From IMG/VR virus record IMGVR_UViG_3300042484_001840, positions 81,043-145,042 of that record: a DNA stretch of 64,000 nucleotides. One strand, 5' to 3'. Below the pieces are notes generated by a model. That model was not told where the DNA came from and ran no database searches. It worked only from the letters and a program-made list of their open reading frames with translations. The number at the start of each line of letters is the position of its first letter. The stretch's first letter is position 1. The translations under genes were made by a program, and so were the position numbers. Source of the stretch: a virus. Positions 18,984 through 25,317 of this stretch are shown here, piece after piece.

Positions 18984-19415
18984 ATGAAGCGACTCGCCTT
19001 AATCGCACTACTAGTCCCGTTACTCGTTTCATGTAGCGCAGCCATGAGCAACGAGACAACAACTCTTCAGCCGCTACCAACAACGATCAACATTCCCGTT
19101 TTTGACACAATTCCCGCACTAGATGGCAAGCCATACACCGACGAAGAGTTCGCGTTTTTTGATGATGTAACTTTCTTCTACGGGGCTAGTACCGACTTGA
19201 GCGATGAGAAACTTCTTGAGTTGGGAGTTACATGGTGTCAGTTAATGATCGGAGGCATGAGTGCCGAAGATGTTATCGGGCGGATCAACGAAGGATCAAG
19301 CGATAACGCCGATGCTCTTCTTCACTTCTCTGTTGTAAATGCAGGGATTGAGAACTTATGCCCCTCGCAGTGGGATAAAGCGGAGTATATTGCTCTCAAT
19401 TCGTTCTTGCCGTGA
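18984..19415 (+). CDS. lipoprotein with DUF732-like domain, 143 aa
   Basis: ATG at 18984 follows TAGGAGAATGAA. The lipobox is LVSC. After a Thr-rich linker the domain has DEEFAFFDDVTFFYG, a Cys at VTWCQLMIGGMSAEDV and a second Cys at IENLCPSQW, the same order as in the first lipoprotein. Both should be exposed on the host surface. It completes the three-gene operon. Confidence 0.8.
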   Translation: MKRLALIALLVPLLVSCSAAMSNETTTLQPLPTTINIPVFDTIPALDGKPYTDEEFAFFDDVTFFYGASTDLSDEKLLELGVTWCQLMIGGMSAEDVIGRINEGSSDNADALLHFSVVNAGIENLCPSQWDKAEYIALNSFLP

Positions 19416-19466
19416 TGTCATACGGGACTATCTGAAAGTGTGAGAAACTTTGTGATGGGGAAAAAA

Positions 19467-19643
19467 ATGAAATTAGCCTCAGTTGGCATCGCCACAATTA
19501 CTGTTTCGTATGTTTTTTCAGCACTTCTGTTCATGCTTATTGCCATGACTCTCATGAACCCTACGCCTCGTGTTCGGGAGATATTCCTACAGCCCCGCAC
19601 TACGGGTCGTCGGCGTGGTTCGTTGTCTGACTTCACTTCATAG
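19467..19643 (+). CDS. small membrane protein, 58 aa
   Basis: The start is ATG at 19467 after ATGGGGAAAAAA. Residues 8-30 form a transmembrane helix (ATITVSYVFSALLFMLIAMT). The rest is basic (PRVREIF, TTGRRRGS). No family is known. It converges with a minus-strand gene that overlaps its 3' end. Confidence 0.55.
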   Translation: MKLASVGIATITVSYVFSALLFMLIAMTLMNPTPRVREIFLQPRTTGRRRGSLSDFTS

Positions 19644-19803
19644 GTTTTTCGGTGAGTCTGATGTACGGACTTGCCATCGCCTTCGCATAGGCGCGCGAGT
19701 GGCTTAGTCCTTCTTGGTGGCGCTGTAGGACATACTCCATAGAGAACGCCCTACTCCACCTATTCGCCTTCATCGTTCTGAGTGTTAGTAGTTGGTAGTT
19801 CAT
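19633..19803 (-). CDS. basic small protein, 56 aa
   Basis: ATG at 19803 follows CGGAGGGCAACA. The product (MNYQLLTLRTMKANRWSRAF start) is helical and basic, and ends RLTEKPMK. It is below the usual length cutoff, but the Shine-Dalgarno sequence is strong. The hairpin of the preceding gene lies immediately upstream, so expression may need readthrough. Confidence 0.5.
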   Translation of the reverse strand: MNYQLLTLRTMKANRWSRAFSMEYVLQRHQEGLSHSRAYAKAMASPYIRLTEKPMK

Positions 19804-19824
19804 TGTTGCCCTCCGTTCTAGGGG

Positions 19825-19857
19825 AACAGTACAGCGGTCACCACCCGCTGTACTGTT
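19825..19857 (-). terminator. terminator overlapping a stop codon
   Basis: A perfect 13-bp stem: AACAGTACAGCGG (19825-19837) and CCGCTGTACTGTT (19845-19857). The stop of the 19838 gene lies at the base of the loop. Confidence 0.8.
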
Positions 19858-20101
19858 CGTATTCTTCCCGTGTTGGTACTTCGTTCAGCATACGCTGGTA
19901 GGACTCAACGCAACTCTCAAAGTCGCTGGTCTCGTGCCAATCTTCTTCGGACTTGCCTTCGTTGGTCTCTAGCCAAAAGCCGTATGACTCGTGGTAGGAG
20001 TCGGTTCCGATGAAACTCTCTGATGCCTCATCGTAAGCGTCTTGCGCTTCGTGCCTGTCTTGGTATGGCTGTTGTAGCCAAGTGTCGTAGTCAACGCCCA
20101 T
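19838..20101 (-). CDS. acidic aromatic phage protein, 87 aa
   Basis: The start is ATG at 20101 after CAAAGGAGCAAGACA. A longer in-frame start lies across the promoter. The product is rich in Asp, Glu, Tyr and Ser (DYDTWLQQPYQDRHEAQDAY) and ends in EYEQYSGW. Small very acidic phage proteins may act as DNA mimics, but no fold supports it here. Confidence 0.65.
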   Translation of the reverse strand: MGVDYDTWLQQPYQDRHEAQDAYDEASESFIGTDSYHESYGFWLETNEGKSEEDWHETSDFESCVESYQRMLNEVPTREEYEQYSGW

Positions 20102-20141
20102 TGTCTTGCTCCTTTGTAGTAGTTGCTTCCTTATGAATACA

Positions 20142-20170
20142 AGTATAGCGAGAATGTGTAAGGTTGTCAA
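20142..20170 (-). promoter_or_regulatory. promoter, TTGACA type with partial operator
   Basis: Minus strand: TTGACA (20165-20170), 17-bp spacer, TATACT (20142-20147). A degenerate TGTA-N5-TACA half remains. Confidence 0.8.
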
Positions 20171-20213
20171 CCTTTTGTTGGAAAATATTTAGAAATATAT
20201 TTTTGGGAAATAG

Positions 20214-20242
20214 TTGACATTCTCTCACTTATCCCGTATAAT
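20214..20242 (+). promoter_or_regulatory. consensus TTGACA/TATAAT promoter
   Basis: TTGACA (20214-20219), 17-bp spacer, TATAAT (20237-20242). It is preceded by an A/T-rich stretch and is divergent from the promoter at 20142. Confidence 0.9.
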
Positions 20243-20275
20243 GTATCTATACACAAATCTACTAAAAGGAAAAAT

Positions 20276-20464
20276 ATGAAAATCTTAGAAATCCCCGAAA
20301 ACGAAACTATTGAAATCATCTCGGCTAATGTCATAGAGTTTTGGCGAGACGGGCAACTGATGGGCGATACCCACAAGGGTCTAGCCGATACCATTCGCCT
20401 GACGGGTATCAAGGGGCTGACAGTAGTCCTGACCGACAGACTCCCCAACGAGAGCGAGCGGTGA
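20276..20464 (+). CDS. hypothetical phage protein, 62 aa
   Basis: ATG at 20276 follows CTAAAAGGAAAAAT. The product is beta-rich, with hydrophobic strands at both ends (MKILEIPENETIEIISANVI and IKGLTVVLTDRL). No family is known. The promoter is nearly perfect and the terminator overlaps the stop. Confidence 0.7.
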   Translation: MKILEIPENETIEIISANVIEFWRDGQLMGDTHKGLADTIRLTGIKGLTVVLTDRLPNESER

Positions 20465-20474
20465 CAGCCGCTCG
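20455..20474 (+). terminator. terminator overlapping a stop codon
   Basis: CGAGCGG (20455-20461), loop TGACAG with the stop TGA, CCGCTCG (20468-20474). Confidence 0.75.
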
Positions 20475-20739
20475 GCAAGCGGGGCTAGTTGAGATACTGG
20501 GGTAAAACCCGAACGACCTGAGTATGTCGTAAAACTACTCTTCTTTGCTATCTCCCGATAGCCCCGTACTCGCCACGAACTCGGATTTTTTTGTGACGGA
20601 CTTTTTGCTACTGCCGTTTTTTCATTTCGTGCTTCGGATTTTTTTGTGAAAACTTTTCGCTACTGCTATTTTTTCAGTACGGGCTTTTATGCAAAAAAAA
20701 AAGTTATCCACAGGCTGTTGATAAACCTGTGGATAACTC
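20475..20739. other. non-coding stretch with T-rich tandem repeat and DnaA-type boxes
   Basis: A 43-44 bp unit starting TCGGATTTTTTTGTGA occurs at 20581-20624 and 20634-20676 (period 53 bp). An A-tract of ten (about 20693-20702), TTATCCACA (20704-20712) and TGTGGATAA (20728-20736) follow. GCGGGGCTA and TAGCCCCGT flank it. No gene. Confidence 0.6.
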
Positions 20740-21048
20740 TCATTGCTGACTCGTGGAAACTTTTGTTCTGTTCCGTAACCCAATCATTGCGGACAAATAA
20801 AATCCTGCCGCGTGACGCTCCATCTCTGTTTCTCCGCCCCACACGCCGTACTCGTGGTTTTTCCTGCCGTACTCTCGGCACTCTGCGGATACAGGGCATT
20901 GCCGACATATAGCGACCGCTTGTGCTTCACGCTTTACCCGTCTCTCAGGTCGCTCGGCAACCTTAGGGAAGAATAGGTCTAACTTGCCACTACAAATTCC
21001 CAACTTCTGCCATTCGGTATCTAGAGTTTGAGTGTCGTTGTCGGTCAT
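20740..21048 (-). CDS. WhiB-family iron-sulfur transcription regulator, 102 aa
   Basis: Four cysteines in the WhiB layout: GICSGKLDLFF, then ICRQCPVSAEC. The family turn YGVWGGETEMER follows. WhiB proteins bind a 4Fe-4S cluster and the host principal sigma factor, tuning transcription; mycobacteriophage WhiB proteins can shut down host genes. The family is confined to actinobacteria and their phages, so this fixes the host group. Its ATG overlaps the preceding stop (ATGA). A second WhiB gene lies at 33040. Confidence 0.9.
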   Translation of the reverse strand: MTDNDTQTLDTEWQKLGICSGKLDLFFPKVAERPERRVKREAQAVAICRQCPVSAECREYGRKNHEYGVWGGETEMERHAAGFYLSAMIGLRNRTKVSTSQQ

Positions 21049-21740
21049 ACAAACTCCATAATCAGAACTGAGTCGTCTTCCATTGTGTCTCTGCCAAGCA
21101 CATGAACTTCCGTGCCTTCGCTATTCCATATTGCTCGCACATGATGATGACCGCAAATGTGAAAGCGAGGCTTCACCTTCTGCTGGATCTCAAGTACTAA
21201 CTCTCGCTGGTACACAGATACGGGAATGTCGTCCTTGTATGTGAGTTCAACTCCGTAGGGTGCGTCATGAGTAATGAGCACATCTACTTCCTCGTCGCTG
21301 AGTGTGTCAATATGGTAGGGGCTGATGAGTTCTTGCTTCCACCAAGTACGACCTAGTTCCCTATCTTTCCAATCCACGCTATACGCTCCGCCATACCCCA
21401 TAAAGGTATAGCCGTTCATATCAAAGCGACAGCCACGAGGTATCCACTTCACCCATTCGTTGGGCGTAGGGATAGGTCTAGTGTCTCCGTGCTGAGTGCG
21501 TAGGTCGTCTAGTAGGTCGTGGTTCTCGTGGTTGCCATCTATCCACATGAGTGGAATATTGTTGGCTTCTGCGAGTGCCACACAGCGTGCTAGGAACTTC
21601 TTACCAAAGGGCAAATGTACCCAGTAGCCAAAGTCACCGCAAGCGATAATCGTATTCACTTCGTTCTTGTGTGCGTGGGCGTATAGCCATTCAAGGTGCT
21701 GAATGTTTCCGTGAATGTCGCCTGCGAATAGTACTTTCAT
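21045..21740 (-). CDS. calcineurin-like metallophosphoesterase, 231 aa
   Basis: The start is ATG at 21740 after GGAGGTGAACATA; a GTG three codons earlier is less well placed. The motifs are GDIHGN (near the N-terminus), CGDFGYW, DGNHENHD, and GHHHVRAI at the C-terminal end. They give the two-metal site of phosphodiesterases and phosphatases. The substrate is unknown; phage members may act on nucleotides, RNA ends or signalling nucleotides. It is in an operon with WhiB. Confidence 0.9.
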   Translation of the reverse strand: MKVLFAGDIHGNIQHLEWLYAHAHKNEVNTIIACGDFGYWVHLPFGKKFLARCVALAEANNIPLMWIDGNHENHDLLDDLRTQHGDTRPIPTPNEWVKWIPRGCRFDMNGYTFMGYGGAYSVDWKDRELGRTWWKQELISPYHIDTLSDEEVDVLITHDAPYGVELTYKDDIPVSVYQRELVLEIQQKVKPRFHICGHHHVRAIWNSEGTEVHVLGRDTMEDDSVLIMEFV

Positions 21741-21777
21741 TATGTTCACCTCCAGGGTGATTAGTAGTTATGTGTAT

Positions 21778-21806
21778 AGTATATCAGAATTGTATATAGA
21801 TTACAA
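21778..21806 (-). promoter_or_regulatory. promoter of the phosphoesterase-WhiB operon
   Basis: Minus strand: TTGTAA (21801-21806), 17-bp spacer, TATACT (21778-21783). The inverted repeat here has N7 instead of N5. Confidence 0.75.
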
Positions 21807-21817
21807 CCCCGATGAGC

Positions 21818-21835
21818 GTGTGATTAGTCACACGA
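21818..21835. promoter_or_regulatory. perfect inverted repeat CGTGTGA-N4-TCACACG
   Basis: 7-bp arms around TTAG, just upstream of the phosphoesterase promoter. It is related to the GTGNCAWWTGNCAC family and overlaps the 3' end of the next minus-strand gene. Confidence 0.65.
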
Positions 21836-22141
21836 TTACTTGACATCTCCCCAACCTCGCCAAGCCTTACCCCAACGAGGCGAGGTAGTGCGTAGGTAGC
21901 ACGCCCACAAGGGGTGGCGCTCTACGACCATCTCGGGCAAGATGACATGAACGAATAGGTCTAGTCGCCGTATGAACCTACAAGGCGAACCTAACCTATA
22001 GCGAGACACAGGGGCGCTCTCATGAGCCTCCACGAACGCTCTAAGGCTCGTAGGGTCTATATCCCAAGGGTCAAGCCCTACTCTGTCTGCGAGTGTGCGT
22101 ATCAAACTAGTTCGTACCACTTCATGATATGCGGACCACAA
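21836..22141 (-). CDS. hypothetical basic phage protein, 101 aa
   Basis: The longest frame starts with ATG at 22141, 40 bp inside the preceding gene. Later starts (GTG at 22120, TTG at 22105 overlapping the TGA) are also possible. The product is rich in Arg, Trp and Pro (YRLGSPCRFIRRLDLF, SPRWGKAWRGWGDV). No domain is recognised. Confidence 0.55.
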   Translation of the reverse strand: MWSAYHEVVRTSLIRTLADRVGLDPWDIDPTSLRAFVEAHESAPVSRYRLGSPCRFIRRLDLFVHVILPEMVVERHPLWACYLRTTSPRWGKAWRGWGDVK

Positions 22142-22368
22142 CCCCCATAGTGGATAGCCATGATCTCGGCAAGCACTAACTCAAACTCTTTGCCTTGTGA
22201 GTAGGTCAAGGTAGGGTCGTTGCCTAGCACTTGCTTGACTCCCTTGTATGTGTCTGCGATGAGTTGAGCCTGCCTAAGTGACTCAAGGCGAGGCGTTGTA
22301 TTCTTTGATACTGCCTTGCTTCTGACGATCTCTCGTACTTGCTCTATGTTGCTGAGTAGGTCGTTCAT
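22102..22368 (-). CDS. hypothetical helical phage protein, 88 aa
   Basis: ATG at 22368 comes one base after the stop of the upstream gene. The product is all helical (MNDLLSNIEQVREIVRSKAV, then RQAQLIADTYKGVKQVLG). No family recognised. Middle gene of a three-gene operon (22370, 22102, 21836). Confidence 0.65.
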   Translation of the reverse strand: MNDLLSNIEQVREIVRSKAVSKNTTPRLESLRQAQLIADTYKGVKQVLGNDPTLTYSQGKEFELVLAEIMAIHYGGCGPHIMKWYELV

Positions 22369-22369
22369 C

Positions 22370-22600
22370 TCATTTCCCCTTCGTTGTTTGTAGTCGTACT
22401 CGTGTGCTCGTGACTTTCTTTTGCTCTGTTGCCTTGCGTGTCAAGCGACCCCAACCCCAACTAGTAGGTGACTTCACTTCGCTTTGCTTTGCCTTGCGTG
22501 TCAAGTAAAAGTGTGCGACAAGTGTGTCATTGGGATTGAACTCTGACAGTTCATCTATGAGCATTTGTACTGTCATTTTTGATAATGTATTGCGTGTCAT
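22370..22600 (-). CDS. hypothetical basic phage protein, 76 aa
   Basis: The start is ATG at 22600 after TAAAGGACAAAGC. The N-terminal part (TVQMLIDELSEFNPNDTLV) resembles small phage proteins that begin with an MTxxELIxxL motif. The C-terminal 35 residues are strongly basic (KAKQSEVK, RLTRKATEQKKV). Function unknown; nucleic-acid contact is plausible. Confidence 0.65.
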   Translation of the reverse strand: MTRNTLSKMTVQMLIDELSEFNPNDTLVAHFYLTRKAKQSEVKSPTSWGWGRLTRKATEQKKVTSTRVRLQTTKGK

Positions 22601-22630
22601 GCTTTGTCCTTTAGTAGTAGTGACAAGGTA

Positions 22631-22659
22631 ATCATACACAACTATCAAACAAAAAGCAA
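22631..22659 (-). promoter_or_regulatory. promoter TTGCTT/TATGAT
   Basis: Minus strand: TTGCTT (22654-22659), 17-bp spacer, TATGAT (22631-22636). The same -35 hexamer occurs in front of the 25314 gene. Confidence 0.65.
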
Positions 22660-22669
22660 CCTTTATCAA

Positions 22670-22926
22670 AAGAAATATTTATTATAGTTATGTGACATAA
22701 TCAACAACTATCATAACAATAATGATTACATATATAGCAATTACATATCAGTTATACACAACCTGTGGATAAGGTGTGGATAACTTTGTACACAGGCTGT
22801 GGGTAACGCTGTGGATAACGATGAGTGCTGTGGATAATGCTGTGTATAACCTGTGTATAACCTGTGGATAAAGCGAGGCATCAACTGTGGATAACTAGCA
22901 CCATCTGTGGACAAAGATGTGGATAA
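22670..22926. other. second DnaA-box array next to AT-rich DNA, candidate origin
   Basis: Bases about 22665-22750 are A/T-rich. Seven exact TGTGGATAA boxes follow, all in the same orientation, at 22764, 22775, 22810, 22829, 22863, 22886 and 22918. There are also TGTGTATAA at 22841 and 22852 and an inverted TTATACACA at 22752. An AT-rich block beside head-to-tail DnaA boxes is the usual layout of a bacterial-type origin. Confidence 0.6.
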
Positions 22927-23037
22927 CTGTTGCGAAAATGAGGATGCGGGGCTATTTTTCAGACGACCTCAGAACAGGGGGGTAGAGACACACACACCAT
23001 ATTGCATTGTTTCCATATAGATTTATCCAAAGTCGTC
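22927..23037. other. non-coding spacer
   Basis: It contains GATGCGGGGCTATTTTT (near 22943), the last clear copy of the GGGGCTA motif, a run of CA repeats near 22991 and AGATTTATCC near 23019. No gene. Confidence 0.45.
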
Positions 23038-23075
23038 GTAGTGCACTACCCTTTAATCTCGGTGTAGTGCACTAC
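23038..23075. promoter_or_regulatory. two copies of palindrome GTAGTGCACTAC
   Basis: Perfect 12-bp palindromes at 23038-23049 and 23064-23075, 26 bp apart. They lie beyond the 3' end of the 23091 gene and beside the DnaA-box array. Probably protein-binding sites; which protein is unknown. Confidence 0.65.
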
Positions 23076-23090
23076 TTCAACTTTTCGTGA

Positions 23091-23318
23091 TTACAGCGAC
23101 GCGATGAATTCGCGTGATGCGCTGTCGTACGCTACGAGTGACAAGCCTGCATAACCCAGTGCGTCCAGTAGGAGGCTAGGTGTGAGTTCGCCACCGTCAT
23201 CTTCATACGGCATGAATTGCGCGAGTTCTTTGAGGAGGGCTTCTGCATAAGCAGTTTGCTTACCATCCGCAAGTTTTTGTAGTGTTTTTTCTTCTGTTGA
23301 GTTAAGTATGATTTCCAT
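23091..23318 (-). CDS. hypothetical phage protein, 75 aa
   Basis: The start is ATG at 23318, 8 nt after the -10 box, so the message is probably leaderless. The longer frame overlaps another gene and the promoter. The product is helical (STEEKTLQKLADGKQTAYAE, then PSLLLDALGYAGLSLVAY). No family recognised. Confidence 0.6.
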   Translation of the reverse strand: MEIILNSTEEKTLQKLADGKQTAYAEALLKELAQFMPYEDDGGELTPSLLLDALGYAGLSLVAYDSASREFIASL

Positions 23319-23325
23319 AGTTGAT

Positions 23326-23354
23326 ATTCTACCTTCCAGTTTCAGTATTGTCAA
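23326..23354 (-). promoter_or_regulatory. promoter giving a leaderless mRNA
   Basis: TTGACA (23349-23354), 17-bp spacer, TAGAAT (23326-23331), then ATCAACT and the ATG. It lies within the 3' end of the upstream gene. Confidence 0.7.
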
Positions 23355-23535
23355 GTGTTTGTTTGATTTGTTTTCTTTTACCATTTTTGCTCGTGGATAG
23401 TCCGTTGATGCACTTGTGGTTTTTATGCCAGTCTTCAACATGTTTCCATTCGCCCCATCTGAATGATTTTCTATTACAGAGGGTGCATTGACCCCTGTGA
23501 TTTTTACCAGTTGTTATGTTCTTTAGGGTCAACAT
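23329..23535 (-). CDS. small zinc-finger-like protein, 68 aa
   Basis: ATG at 23535 overlaps the previous gene by 32 bp. Residues 17-43 read CTLCNRKSFRWGEWKHVEDW followed by HKNHKC, a C-C-H-C pattern likely to bind zinc. The remainder is basic (KNGKRKQIKQ). It may bind nucleic acid. There is no strong ribosome binding site, so it may depend on coupling. Confidence 0.6.
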   Translation of the reverse strand: MLTLKNITTGKNHRGQCTLCNRKSFRWGEWKHVEDWHKNHKCINGLSTSKNGKRKQIKQTLDNTETGR

Positions 23536-23740
23536 TTTTATTTACTCTGCGTTGTTTCTGTTTAGATTTATCTAACTTTTTCTCATACTCGCGCCGATCT
23601 TGCTCGTAATATTTTTGCATCTCTTCTTCGTAATATTTTTGCAATTTACGATGAGCGAGTTGCGTTTTGATGGCATCTCTCGCGTAGTCAAAAAACATAA
23701 GTGCGTGTACTGTCAGACTGATTGTCAAGATTGTTTTCAC
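23504..23740 (-). CDS. small protein with hydrophobic N-terminus and basic coiled coil, 78 aa
   Basis: ATG at 23740 overlaps the previous stop (ATGA). Residues 3-18 are hydrophobic (TILTISLTVHALMFF) and may insert in or touch the membrane. The rest is a highly charged coiled coil (KYYEEEMQKYYEQDRREYEK). No family recognised. Confidence 0.65.
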   Translation of the reverse strand: MKTILTISLTVHALMFFDYARDAIKTQLAHRKLQKYYEEEMQKYYEQDRREYEKKLDKSKQKQRRVNKNVDPKEHNNW

Positions 23741-23931
23741 TTGAATATCTCCTCTAATTTTTGCATGATGTCTTCAGGTAAGTTTTTTTGCGTTGTGTAA
23801 ATTTGCTTCAGCACTTCGTAGTAATACTCTCGTTCTTCTACTTCACAATGATGACAACCTTTTACAGAGCATCGTACAAGTGCAAGATTTTTTACTATCG
23901 GTTCTTTGTCTGTTTTTTGGTAATAGTTCAT
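23737..23931 (-). CDS. small protein with RCxxxxCHHC motif, 64 aa
   Basis: The start is ATG at 23931 after GAGAGGCACCCC. A frame reaching to 24090 lacks a ribosome binding site. The motif RCSVKGCHHCEVEE suggests a zinc knuckle; the C-terminal half is helical. It heads a minus-strand series whose long leader contains alternative hairpins. Confidence 0.6.
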   Translation of the reverse strand: MNYYQKTDKEPIVKNLALVRCSVKGCHHCEVEEREYYYEVLKQIYTTQKNLPEDIMQKLEEIFK

Positions 23932-24199
23932 GGGGTGCCTCTCAAAAAAAAAATCGGTTTTGTTCTGTGCGTTTAGATTTATCTGATATTGCATGTGGGC
24001 TGTTTCTAAATACGAGGGGGTTTTGTTTCTAAACACGAGGGTAAAAAAGTTATACCCTCTACCATCATTTTCAGATCGCAGAGGGTACAACCCCGTAGTT
24101 GGTTTAAGTTGTCAATGGCAATTTTTGCCACCGTCAGATTTCTCTGCACCAACATATTATCTGCGCCCGCTATTTTTGTCAACCTAAGCAACAAAATTT
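23932..24199 (-). promoter_or_regulatory. promoter and about 215-nt leader with alternative hairpins
   Basis: Minus strand: TTGACA (24177-24182), 17-bp spacer, TAATAT (24154-24159). The leader holds three arms ACCCTC (24086-24081), GAGGGT (24059-24054) and ACCCTC (24042-24037). The middle arm can pair with either neighbour, and the second hairpin has a U-rich loop. TTTCTAAATACGAGGG and TTTCTAAACACGAGGG form a direct repeat near 24004 and 24027. An attenuation-type control is possible. Confidence 0.5.
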
Positions 24200-24496
24200 T
24201 CAGTCCATTAAGGATTCAAATTCTTCATAAATCTTGCCTGTGATATCTGCGATCTGATTGTTCCACCAGTGTTCGGGTGGGCAGGTTGGCGAGATGAGAA
24301 CTTCAATTGACTTGGAAACTTTTTTTGCTTCGGGATGGCTCTTGAAGAACTTGTCAACTTCTGTCATGTTCTTGAATGGACCGAAGAACACTCGGTCAGT
24401 TGCTCGGACATGATGAAGGATGAGTGAATAGTTGGGCGTTTCGGGCTTCTCGGGTTCGTTATTCTCCACGAAAAGCATTTCTCCTCGGTAAATCAT
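24200..24496 (-). CDS. hypothetical phage protein, 98 aa
   Basis: ATG at 24496 directly follows the TAA of the upstream gene (TAAATG), so it is co-translated. The product has a Pro/Glu-rich start (NNEPEKPETPNYS), then FFGPFKNMTEVDKFFKSHPEAKK and a helical end. The GPF...V..FF..HP pattern resembles short phage proteins with a sporulation-repeat-like alpha/beta build, but no family is certain. Confidence 0.65.
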   Translation of the reverse strand: MIYRGEMLFVENNEPEKPETPNYSLILHHVRATDRVFFGPFKNMTEVDKFFKSHPEAKKVSKSIEVLISPTCPPEHWWNNQIADITGKIYEEFESLMD

Positions 24497-25096
24497 TTAT
24501 GCGCTCCTTATAGCAGTTTTGATGTATGTGATTGCTTTGCCAATGTCTCGGGCGTAGTTGAATATCCAGTCATTGGCATTCTTGTATGAATTGTCTTTGA
24601 TTGGGTGCCAAAAGAAATGACCCTCATCTATGGGTGTGTGTAAAAAATCTTTGAGTTCAGAGACAGCCAAAAAGTTCTTATTGAAGTCAGTCAATTTTCT
24701 AACGATTGACTTGCCTGTATCTATATTGTATGCGTGTCGGTCAAATTGACTTGAAGATAAATCAACAAAATGAGTTCGTGTTACCGTCACTAGATGGGCA
24801 TTGAAATCGCCTGTAGTGCTTTTGATTTCTCCGACCCAGTTCGGTCCAACACCAACACTCCAAGCAGTCTTAGACCATTTATCCCGTGGTACAGAGGTGC
24901 TGATGCTCTCTACCATCTCCTCATTGCAAACAAACGCAGACACAGGTATCACTTTGTTCTGAATATTGAAGTAGTTGAATACTTCTGATGTGATCCGTGC
25001 TGAAAGTATGCAACAATTCTTTTTGACATTTGGGGCTACTTCTGCTTGCCAAAATTCGTTGAGTTTCTCGGTTACAAATGCTTGTTTAGTAGTCAT
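24497..25096 (-). CDS. papain/transglutaminase-like Cys-His-Asp protein, 199 aa
   Basis: The start is ATG at 25096, overlapping the previous stop (ATGA). Three segments fit a thiol-enzyme core: NCCILSARITSEVFNYF (Cys at the head of a helix), GDFNAHLVTVTRTHFVDLSS (His, then Asp) and SQFDRHAYN. The order Cys-helix, His-strand, Asp-strand and HLV...VDL...QF is typical of transglutaminase-like or papain-like folds. Possible roles are peptide cleavage, deamidation or acyl transfer; the substrate is unknown. It is in an operon with small unknown genes. Confidence 0.55.
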   Translation of the reverse strand: MTTKQAFVTEKLNEFWQAEVAPNVKKNCCILSARITSEVFNYFNIQNKVIPVSAFVCNEEMVESISTSVPRDKWSKTAWSVGVGPNWVGEIKSTTGDFNAHLVTVTRTHFVDLSSSQFDRHAYNIDTGKSIVRKLTDFNKNFLAVSELKDFLHTPIDEGHFFWHPIKDNSYKNANDWIFNYARDIGKAITYIKTAIRSA

Positions 25097-25317
25097 GAAA
25101 TTTTGATTTTCTTGATTTTGATTTCGTCTAGCGGAAGCCAACCGAACCATTTGTTATTGATGCTTTTCAATAGAACCTGATTGACTCTATTTGGATTGGG
25201 CATCATAAAGAATTCAGGTCCGTGTTCTTTGACTCGGTTGCGTGTTCTCTTTGATGCAGTTTGACCGTTGATTGTAATAAATACTTCTTCGGTAATTTGA
25301 GGGTCAGGCGCTGTCAC
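25093..25317 (-). CDS. hypothetical basic phage protein, 74 aa
   Basis: ATG at 25317 overlaps the previous stop by 4 bp. The product has EVFITINGQTASKRTRNRVK, then a short basic and hydrophobic end (LPLDEIKIKKIKIS). It reads as a small beta domain. Unknown function. Confidence 0.65.
   Translation of the reverse strand: MTAPDPQITEEVFITINGQTASKRTRNRVKEHGPEFFMMPNPNRVNQVLLKSINNKWFGWLPLDEIKIKKIKIS

Noticed and set aside
649-23985. AGATTTATC as a repeated regulatory motif (near 649, 14918, 14976, 23020, 23565, 23975)
   Set aside because: Some copies fall in coding frames, spacing is irregular and the motif is A/T-rich, so chance is likely.
24006-24194. 62-codon minus-strand frame with CTLC in the leader of the 23737 gene
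   Set aside because: Its possible starts lie inside the promoter or lack a ribosome binding site; the region fits a leader with hairpins better.
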